Below, one piece after another: positions 52,635 to 61,558 of a stretch of DNA of 64,000 nucleotides (position 1 is its first letter; each line of letters starts with the position of its first letter). This DNA comes from Capitella teleta (lineage: Eukaryota > Annelida > Polychaeta > Capitellidae): NCBI GenBank assembly GCA_000328365.1, contig KB312243.1:136178-200177 (forward strand). The letters run 5' to 3'. The translations under genes and the position numbers were made by a program. The notes under the pieces were generated by a model that was given only the letters and a program-made list of their open reading frames with translations, did not search any database and was not told the origin of the DNA.

Positions 52635-53125
52635 ATGGAACCCATTTGCATCGGAATGAAGAGGAAGGTCGCACAGAATGAGATGACCTCTCTGCACTGC
52701 TCGCCCCCACCTTCAAGCAACATCTCTCCTGCCGTGAGGTTAATCAGCGGTCTTCTAATTGAGAATAAAATTCCATTTTAATTGCAGAAGAAGCGACAGT
52801 GCACTTGTAGCGTTACACTCAACGACCCAACAAATTATCCAAACAGAACTCACAATTCACAAAGTAAGGAAAGCCGAAGAAAATAATTACTACAGAATCA
52901 TATATAATTTGCTTATTTCAGAAGAATCTCAAATTGAATTGATGCAAATTTCTGAGTTAACGCCAGTGAATAAGACTGTAAGTACTATCATAATTTATAA
53001 TGTCTATATGAACTGTGATACATGTACGTTCAGCAAATTTTTGCTGTCAGGATTCTTTTTACTATGTTTATAATAATAAATTGATAGCGAAATTAGTAAA
53101 ATTAGCATGCGTGAAATACTACTAG
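52635..53125 (+). CDS. Small Lys/Arg-rich protein of unknown function
   Basis: Four exons, 52635-52733, 52788-52863, 52922-52977 and 53051-53125, have good donors (GCC/GTGAGG, AAA/GTAAGG, ACT/GTAAGT) and acceptors, and phases that close to 101 residues. The protein begins MEPICIGMKRKVAQNEM. It has a Ser/Pro patch before PAKKRQC, a likely nuclear localisation signal, a Gln/Glu helix (ESQIELMQISEL) and a basic, hydrophobic C-terminus (NNKLIAKLVKLACVKYY). I recognise no domain. A TATA box and a noncoding first exon lie upstream at 51444-51538. The last exon is the least certain: an alternative last exon beginning near 53189 (frame VKNIAIFPEILLF) would also keep phase. A small inducible nuclear factor is a guess only. 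Confidence 0.5.
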
Positions 53126-55039
53126 CCTAGATAGCCATTTAAATAACTTCATTACCCTCTTTTGCCCACTTTTCATGTGTTAAAAAAGGTGAAAAATATT
53201 GCGATATTTCCGGAAATTTTGCTGTTTTACTATAGACTGACAGATCTCGTTAATTCGTGCCTCCTTGGTTACCAAGGAATAGGCTCTTTAAACGAAAATG
53301 CCAGAATACAAAACCAGTGTATAAGGGAAAGAAAAGGGTTTATTTTCTGGAAACAAAGATTAAAGGTACATGTGAATCAAGGAATAATGAGGAGGGGGAA
53401 GGATCAGGACATCGTGTGGGAACGTGTTGCTAAACGGAAAAATAAATCTAGGAAGTTGAGTTTGAATGATGTTATACTGGTATATTTGATTGATTGAAGA
53501 TACAAAATTGCAGAGAAGATCTTTCCAGACGTTGTTCACTTGACTGAGGCTTTTCTTTGAGTTTTGTTTTCTGTTTCGAATGTCGCTGAAAATACAAGAC
53601 ACCAGTTAGCACCTCTTTTTCTGGGTTCCTTCTGTCACCATGGAAACGTCCGGATAGATGGAAAGGCCGGATTATTTGACCAGACCAAAATGGAACAAGA
53701 AGCATATGAGAACTGGAGTCCATTCTGAATTGTGCTTGGCCCGATGAGGCATGATTGGGTTTTACGGCTCCACCCAACCCATTCCAGTGACACGGGTGCC
53801 AGAACAGAAGCCCCGCCCACTCTTACCAATAAATGCCAAGGGTTCTTTCCCCTGCATACCACCATAGACAGTACATAGTACACAGCGCCTTGTTACACAG
53901 TTAGGCAGCACTGCAGAGTCACCGAAGAATTACATTTATAATTCACAATCATAACGTCCGGTGTTGCCTGATTAACAAGATCAGAAGGATGAAAACGCTT
54001 TACGTCTGATGCAAATAACAGAGATAGAGAGACTGAGAGTACATCTACCCTTTGATAAACCAACTGAAATGAATTATATTTGGTTGTTAATTAAGGATTA
54101 ACTAAGGATTATTCTAAATGGTAATTTTCAAGGGTGAATAATAATAATTAATACACACGTCTATCATTTATTTATTGCATGTTATAAATGATATAGAAGT
54201 TTATTTTTACCAGGTCGTACTTAAAGTTGTAATTACACTGACTTACTACTAGTATGCGTTCTCAATGATTGCATGTAAATTAAACAATCGTGATCTAAAC
54301 TTAGTCATAAGGAAGTGTATTTGTGTGGCTTTTATTTTAGTACCGTGTTTCCTTATAAATTTCTCAGATTGGTGTCAACTGCCGCGATCTCTGCTTCGAA
54401 ACACACGAGACGCAAACTAACATTAACCTGACATAAAACTGCATTCAACTTGGTCACGGTGCTCCTAAGTTTGTTTTAGTCAAAGGAAATAATCACTTCA
54501 TTTATTCATGTAATACCAACTACAAATATAAACCCACTTGTTTCTCACTTTACAACATTTCAAAACCACAACACAAGCTTTATGATGGAGTTGATTTATT
54601 GAAATGATAAATTAATTTTATGAAATGATAAATTGACTTTATGAAATGATAAATTGATTTTTATGAAATGATAAATTGATTTATTGAAATGATAAATTGA
54701 TTTATTGAAATGAGGCCTCTAAGCCTGTTAGTTCATGTTACGGTTGAATCAAGGGCGTTTTGTGTTTCGTTATATTCATGTCTAAAGTAAATTAAGGTCA
54801 GCTTGAACCCCAACAAAGATGTAGAAAAAAAAGTCGATTGCACCTATCGCATTTGGCCTCAACTTCCAGAATTTTCCAAGGTCGCTGTCATTTTTCAACT
54901 GCTGAGGATATCGCTCTCTTGCATGCCATTTAAGTCCTCTATGCTTGACTGAGTCGTCGAGCCAACCGCTATTTATGCTCACTACTATAGTATACTCAGC
55001 GTAGGATTTTCTAGAAGCTCCCGAGAATTGTTCGTCGGT
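53126..55039. other. Intergenic region with a short tandem array
   Basis: An open frame of 111 residues at 53162-53497 and overlapping minus-strand frames at 53360-53883 could be exons, but no splice model I tried was convincing. The reverse-strand stretch around 53480-53583 has an acceptor- and donor-like pair (TATTTTCAG and CAG/GTATAAC). A tandem array is at 54591-54713. Confidence 0.5.
54591..54713. repeat. About 20-bp AT-rich tandem array
   Basis: About six copies of GAAATGATAAATTGATTTAT with small length changes. Confidence 0.93.
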
Positions 55040-56434
55040 ATGGCTGATCAGCCCCCTTCGGGAGCGGCTTCCTGGTGGAGCCTCCGACGTGTCTGCTTAT
55101 GCTTGGCTACTGTGATCTTCTTCGTTTATATCGCCGTCTCGGGAAGGAGAAATTTCCACTTCGTTCTAGAAGATACTCCAGATGACGAAGGATACTTGTT
55201 CAAAACAAGGGAGCGCTACTGCTTGAATCAGTCCCTGGGTGGATACACTTTTAATACGTCCGGTCGGGATACTTACATCAGTGGCAATGTTACTGTATGC
55301 CTCGTGCATTCCTTCTCACCATACATTGAACAAGAAGCGGCCAAGCGCTTCTTAGATCCGGCGCATAGCAATATCTACTACGCCAATAGCCCCGCGATGG
55401 TTTGGCTGGGCGGTGAGCTGGTTGTCATCTCGCGAATTTGGTTGGACAGAGAGGTGTACGAATCGGGTTTAAATGGACCGTGGCCGGAAAATGACTTTGC
55501 GGATAACTGGTTGTATTCGCAGACGTTCGACCGTTTCCTCCGTCCGACCAGCGAGGGTCGAATTATGGGAATACCTTCGCCGAAGCAGTTCAATGTTGGC
55601 GATGGCCCGATTGAGCCCCGTTTATTCACTTACGCAGGCAAAGCCTACGCCACTTTCAACGCCGCGATGTCCTTCAACTACGGCTCGTTTTTCGATTACA
55701 CTGTGATCTGGGATCTGGAAAAGAACATGCCGATTATCCCCGACATCCAAGGCGGTTCTCCAATGCTCAACACTTCCATGGACATTCACAGAGACAAACA
55801 CTGGATGCCATTCGTGGACAAAAACCGCTTGTATTTCGTCTACAACCTTGATCCATTCATGGTGTTGACGTGCTCCGTGGAGAAAGGCGACTGTCGGTTC
55901 TGCCACCGGGAACACGACTCATTCGTCTTTGACAATTCGTTCTCTCACCTCCGTGGAGGAACTCCTTTCCAGCTATGGCAGTGGCCTTATTTCATCGGCA
56001 TCGCTCACACGACTCTCCACAAACAAACCAACTTCCACCGCAGTTATTCAGCTCACGTTGTCTTGATCTCCGTGCATCCCTACCGAGTGGTGTACATTAG
56101 CAATGACATCCACGTCCACCCGACGGTGTACCTCAAGGCACCAATGGTCAGAGCAAAGTACATCGACGAGGGTTTTATCTTCCCTGTGTCGCTGATCGTC
56201 GAGAGTTTAGACTCGTTGGCCATCGGAGTTCATGTCAACGACTTCAGCAGCGTCGTTCTCCGATTGAGGGGCATGGCGCAACTGTTACATAATGTCACCC
56301 GCGCTGACCGCATGCGCAGTCCTTCCCGCGGCCCGCCAGTCGGATATGTGCAAACACACATCCATGACGTCATGGAGAATCTAACGGGCTTTCAATTTGA
56401 CCACCGTGACCTCAATTTGGACCAGATTTCGTGA
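55040..56434 (+). CDS. Type II membrane glycan enzyme, beta-mannosyltransferase (BMT)-like
   Basis: A single uninterrupted frame of 464 residues. A short cytoplasmic segment ends in basic Arg-Arg, followed by one membrane span (VCLCLATVIFFVYIAVS, about 20-36) and a lumenal domain with six N-glycosylation sequons (such as NQS, NTS, NVT and NLT), the layout of Golgi enzymes. The lumenal part has repeated beta-strand blocks and the phrases GPIEPRLFTYAGKAYATFNA, KHWMPFVDKNRLYFVYNLDP and HLRGGTPFQLW. These resemble the five-bladed propeller of fungal beta-mannosyltransferases (GT91/PF12141) and GH130-like enzymes as I recall them. The candidate general acid/base Asp or Glu is the DG...EPR region. 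Reaction and substrate are unknown. ATG 55040 was chosen because no earlier in-frame ATG exists. Being intronless in a neighbourhood of multi-exon genes is unusual. Confidence 0.75.
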   Translation: MADQPPSGAASWWSLRRVCLCLATVIFFVYIAVSGRRNFHFVLEDTPDDEGYLFKTRERYCLNQSLGGYTFNTSGRDTYISGNVTVCLVHSFSPYIEQEAAKRFLDPAHSNIYYANSPAMVWLGGELVVISRIWLDREVYESGLNGPWPENDFADNWLYSQTFDRFLRPTSEGRIMGIPSPKQFNVGDGPIEPRLFTYAGKAYATFNAAMSFNYGSFFDYTVIWDLEKNMPIIPDIQGGSPMLNTSMDIHRDKHWMPFVDKNRLYFVYNLDPFMVLTCSVEKGDCRFCHREHDSFVFDNSFSHLRGGTPFQLWQWPYFIGIAHTTLHKQTNFHRSYSAHVVLISVHPYRVVYISNDIHVHPTVYLKAPMVRAKYIDEGFIFPVSLIVESLDSLAIGVHVNDFSSVVLRLRGMAQLLHNVTRADRMRSPSRGPPVGYVQTHIHDVMENLTGFQFDHRDLNLDQIS

Positions 56435-57516
56435 TCCTGGTTCAATTAATTGATTACAAAATATATATTACAAACAATATAATCTAAAGCGAATGGAAAC
56501 GCCGTTCAGCCTATGTGTATTTAATGACGTATGCCTGTGACAATTATAAAAAATACGCCGTATAGAAATCACCGTTATTCAAATTGTAAAATTTCATCCT
56601 GGCCAATTTTGCGCGTATATCTTCATCTCCTTCATCTGTGTTCAAATAAACTTTGTTTGCTCTCGCAAGTCGAGCAACGCGTGATGCGTGACTTCCTTTT
56701 TTTTTCGGTCCTTATCTACTTGCCTGTGGCTTTATTCCCATGTTTCTCCCGAGAAAACATCGCAAAATATCTCTCTTCCCAATCGTTTGCATGTAAAATT
56801 GTGAGTAAGTTTAATCGCGTGCTTCAGCTGCAGAAGATAGCGAGATTCAGTCTTGCCAGCCAATCAAGCAATCAAAGCAATGAATTCGGGTTATCAGTTG
56901 AAACCAATACGTACTCAGAAGTCAAAAGAACGTCACCAAAACAGAAGAAAGAAGAAAAAGGAAGAAGAAAAAAAGCAGTGTCAGTGTCAACTACTTGTCG
57001 ATTTCACTTTCTTTTGTTCGATTGCAATGTCTGTTGCTATTTTTAGAATTCCTCCATCCGCTCGGCGAAGAAAGTGTCGGCACGTGTCAATTCCATAATT
57101 CAACAATAGCCTTATTTCTGATTAAATGGGTATTAATTTAATGCGTGTAAGCCGTGTGACATTTTTAAACCAGTTTTCAATACTTATTTGCAATAGAAAT
57201 TTTTCGATAGGTATTTGTTTGATGCATTTGCAATTATCAAGAATGAAGAAGAAAATATTGTTATCTAGAACGCAGAAGAAAAACGCAGATTTTCAACTTG
57301 TCATTTTGCTTTTCTAGTTTGTTCTGGCAACAATTTCTGTGGGAATTTTTAAACATGCTCATTTTGCCGCTGCTTTCCCCAAAATAGCTCTTCTTTTAAC
57401 CGAATATTAATTAAATTTTGTTTCACCCCCCCCCCCCTCCAAAAGAAAGGTTATGAGAATAATAATTTATAATTAAATTATTATATAAAGCGAAGAAAAA
57501 AAAAATGCCTTTAAAT
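56435..57516. other. Intergenic region between convergent glycan-enzyme and globin genes
   Basis: No gene recognised. The plus-strand frame 56531-57046 covers an A-rich stretch and lacks coding character. An AATAAA is near 56645 and a C-tract at about 57427-57438. Confidence 0.55.
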
Positions 57517-58117
57517 TTATTGAGCTTGACATCTGCTAAATTCTTGCCTCATGAAGGGCAGAAGCGTTGCTATGGCAACCCTCCACGCGTCTGCGCATTG
57601 ACCATTTGCACCGGCCGTTTCTTGCAGGAAACGCGGCATCAGATCAAGCATTCTCTAAAATGAAATCGACATAAAACATTTTGTGCAACTCATTTTGACT
57701 AAATATCCGTACCTCGAACTGCGCCATGCTGATGCCACGGCCAAAATGCGTGCGCACTCGTTCTTGCAGTAAACTTCCGGCGACTTCGATCTCAGTCAGA
57801 CAAGCGACGATTTTCGATAGGAACAGCATAACTGTTAGCGTATGGTCTTGAAACTCTGGTTTCGATCTCAAATCGGCGAAATTGAAGATTTCGCCATCGC
57901 CGACGAATTGTGGGAAGAAATCAATGTCACCTGGATTGGCTGACAAGTATCTGGATTTGTTTGGGGGAGAAAAAAATTAAACTGGATTTAAATTATTTAT
58001 GATATTGTTTTTGGAAGCTGACCTCGAGAAGAGCTCGTCACCGTATTCTTGAATGTTGCTCGCCACCGTGACCCAATTGTTCTGGATGATGGACCGTTGA
58101 CCTATGGTCAAACCCAT
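57517..58117 (-). CDS. Globin
   Basis: Coding exons 58023-58117, 57713-57950 and 57517-57654 give 156 residues. Trp15 (helix A), Phe47 (CD1), distal His68 (E7, in PEFQDHTLTVM) and proximal His100 (F8, in RTHFGRGIS) are all present, so haem binding is expected. Introns fall after residue 31 at phase 2 and after Glu111 at phase 0, the conserved globin positions B12.2 and G7.0; there is no central E-helix intron. The PEFxDH pattern resembles neuroglobin and other ancient animal globins. The start is MGLTIGQRS: the upstream exon is noncoding because the only frame that would join has a stop (TAA) 8 nt before the donor near 58180. A Gly at position 2 leaves N-myristoylation possible but the consensus is weak. 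Oxygen transport, sensing or redox roles cannot be separated from sequence. Confidence 0.95.
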
Positions 58118-61100
58118 GTCCGTATATCTGTTATTAATTAACATTTCATTAATAAATAATTGTAATTAATAATTTACTCACCTTTTTGGTTAGATTTAGG
58201 ACACGCACACTTTTAAATTGTACTCTGTGCGAGGAGATTGTTGTGTTAGCCCAATGGTGAAAAGAGATCACATTTCCGCAGTGCACAAATGCGCGTACTT
58301 GCAGCCTATTGTATCTCATTCTGACATAGATAGTACATCGCTGTGTATGATATAGAACATTCGGTCGTACCATGCAGATGGTTTAGCCAATACTTCGATG
58401 AATTTTATGAAGTGAGTGGGGGAATTCTAAAGTACCGGTACTTAAAGGGAGGGAGAACTGGTTAAAAATGGACTTTGAGTCGTTATTTGATGCACCAAAA
58501 ATGATTCCTATGCCTGGCCCACACAAGAAATATCATCGCTAACGATTTCGCGGGAGATATATTGCTAACTAGGCGTGACGTCAGGAGCTGTGATGAAACA
58601 CCGAGTTCCCCATCTTTTACAATGGGCCTCGTCATATCAGCGTGTCCTGCGACTAAACCTCTGGATATTTTTTTATTTTCTTTTCGGAAATAGATAGAAT
58701 AATCATTTTGCCACCAGTCAGGCGCGAAAATTTTGTTTTCCGCTATTTTTCTTATTTAAACAAGCGATTTTCTATGACACCTACCATGTTTCTCATCCTG
58801 AAACAGTAAAAAGGTCAGCCAGAGTGCACCACGCATGCGCTTTCGTTTCGTAAACAACGAAGATGTCCTTTTATGGCGAAGATGATCTGCTCTGATTGGC
58901 TGAAATTGATAGCTTCACGAGGGGAACGGGACCAATCACGGCAAGCCCTCAGCTGACGTTTGCCTCCTATACTTCGCAATGGAAGCCATTCTCCCATAGG
59001 CGCAATGCTAACCCCGATATTCGGAATGCATTATTTCCTTACGCTTGCATCCAGGCATGGTGTTCTGGGCACGGAATGCTATCAATTGGTGCTATGAGTC
59101 AATAGAACATCACTTAAAATTTAGTTCCCCATCCCTTTAAATTATATTAGAATCGCAAATTCAACGTTTGCTTTTGTCGCTGTTTAATTGTATTTATGTA
59201 TACATTTTATTTAAACATGTATCGTTGCGAATGTGATTAAAATATATGTGACAATTGTTGATACTTCGTCATGGACTCCGGGAGATGCTAGTAGTGACTG
59301 AGAATCAAACAGAACCTCACTGGTCAACCTGGCCCAGGAATGCTTGTTTCTTTTGCATATTTTCAATTCGTCCTCCTTGCAGTTGCCGTCCTCATCAGCC
59401 GAAGTGTCCTCCAACCGTCCTCCCCCTCGTAGGTGCCTGAGGTGCATGGCTGGAGAAGCGGTAAACAGCGTCCTCGGTCTGAATTTCTTCAGCTCAACTC
59501 TTTTATTCCTCAGGGTCACATTCTGCACATCGTACAAGGATCGCGATAATAGATCTCCCAGGATATTTGTTATTTGAGTGTATTCATAAGTTATATCATA
59601 ACTATTGAGAATGTTACTTACTGTGTCATATGTTTGTGTCTCTTATTCATTGTGTTTCAATAGATGTACTTTTATTTCATTATTCTTTCGGGATTTTTTT
59701 AACCCGATTTTTATTGTGCTGTTTTCTTGCTGAATCTTGAAGGGATTTTCCCCTCAATTTCATTTACTTTCTCCTCGCCGGAGGGCATTTAAGTGTCTAT
59801 CTCAACCCAATGAGTGATGACTTGACAAACGAGGGGGACTTTCGGGTTACCCAAGTTACAAGTTTTATTGTTGTTTTGAAAAGTTTATTTATGTTTAAAT
59901 TTTATGTATTTCGAATTTTGAATAAAGAAAGATTTGAAACGATTAATTTATATTCTGCCTTATTGTTCATAAATAATGATGGTAATAATTTAATTAAACC
60001 TTGGTGCACAGTAAAATCCCTCTGTATTGAGGTGGTCATGACACCCACTAAATTAAGACTCTTGGACTATGAACAATTACCGCCGCGTCGACTGGACAGG
60101 CCTTCTCATGGAGCGGCTAAACCACAATTATAATATTATAGATCTTATTGTGACTGCCTTATCCAAGACTGATTCCTTGCACCTTGCTGCGATGGATCGA
60201 GACCTTGCGTCTTGAGGAGTCTGCGTGATCCAGAACACGGATTGTTAAAACCTCAAAGGGCTGCGGGGATCTGTTCACGTACTGCATGGCACGTATGCGT
60301 GCATTGCACGTATGCGTGCATTGCACGTATGCGTGCATTGCACGTTGTGTGTGTGCCCTTGCACGTAGCCACGGCTTATGGTCGAATTCTGAACAAAATT
60401 AGGAGCATTGTCTCCCCCGCCAACTACGTCCCAACTCCTGCCCGGGCGAGGTTCAGTCAAAGTACTTCACGTCATCTACCACTGTCGCGGAAGTTCTAAT
60501 AATTGATATATCTTTCCCTGCCTTCTTCAACTCAGCCCTCTCCATTAATTGCAGGCCAAGTATAGGGGACCTAAGCATTGTGTAACACTCAGTTGGCCGC
60601 TTCGACCGACTGGTGCTGTGGCGTCGTCTGCTCGCTAGACAATGGAACCTAAGCCCTTGTGGAAGCTGGTGCACCCGTAATTGTTCTTTTCCCCCACATG
60701 TACTCACAGGCTGCTTAATTGGTCGGGTCCAAATGAGTTAATCTATTGTCGACGATCACACGTATCCAGATTCGTTTCCATAGTTTTCTGGTTTAGCGGA
60801 CTGTCGTTCATTTGGCACGATGCACTGTCTTTCTTGTTTTCATAAGATCGGCTCATCGTCATGCTGGAGCATTTGTCTGTGTTGAAAGTAGGAAGAGATT
60901 TTTGAGTCTAATATGGTGGGCTTACATAATATTATGTAATTGTTTATATCCTCTTCAGTTCTTGAGTCAAATGATACATATTGTTTACTTTATATCTTCT
61001 TGGAGTAAAATAATACAACGAAGTCTGTTGGTTTAATTATTTCGCGGAATATTTTGGTATCAATCTCCGCATCATCAGCAAAATAGGAAAACTGATCCTT

Positions 61101-61558
61101 GGAGTAAGCCTACGCCTATATACACACCGCTCTTCATTTCTAAGAAGTTCTGCCCAGTTCTGCCCGTTCGTGATTATTTCATGTGCCATGTAATGTTGAT
61201 CTTGTTTGACTCTTCGACGTCTTCGTCTAAAATATACACATATTTATAACCAACAATCTAGCACACGCAGCATTCCAGCAGCAGATCTCCTTCTAATCTC
61301 GTTCCATGACTGCTGTTGTTATAAGGATTGCATCATCCCCACAGATTATGGCTACAGAATGCAGCTAATCTCCTTCATTTCATCACTCCTCAGTCAACCG
61401 GCGATTCATAACGCACCACGTAAGAAATGGAATTCCACAAATGACGTCATTCACCGAGGGATATCCTCGAATTGTTTACATGGTCAACGAATGGCAACCC
61501 GTTCAGTCGTGCTTTGGTTGACTGTTTCTGGGCATTATAGCCATTCTTAGTTCATGGA
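58118..61558. other. Intergenic region without a recognised gene
   Basis: It contains the noncoding 5' exon of the globin (donor AAAAAG/GTGAGT near 58180), a 17-bp tandem repeat at 60289-60345, and a variant dispersed word (ATTCATAACGCA, 61404-61415) about 145 bp before the next start codon. Frames such as 59810-60133 show no recognisable product. Confidence 0.55.
60289..60345. repeat. 17-bp tandem repeat
   Basis: Three exact copies of GCACGTATGCGTGCATT plus a partial fourth. Each unit is itself nearly palindromic (GCACG...CGTGC). Confidence 0.93.

Noticed and set aside
53162-53497. 111-residue plus-strand frame
   Set aside because: No recognised homology; could be an alternative last exon of the small gene but the splice evidence is no better than for 53051-53125.
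53472-53883. Overlapping minus-strand frames with a basic Ser/Lys-rich peptide
   Set aside because: The only joining intron I found would be 27 nt, much shorter than the minimum of about 46 nt elsewhere in the window.
56531-57046. 171-residue plus-strand frame downstream of the BMT-like gene
   Set aside because: Lies in the probable 3' region, lacks domain or coding character and has an A/G-rich stretch typical of noncoding DNA.
59810-60133. 107-residue plus-strand frame
   Set aside because: Low-complexity, AT-rich codons, no splice partners and no recognised similarity.
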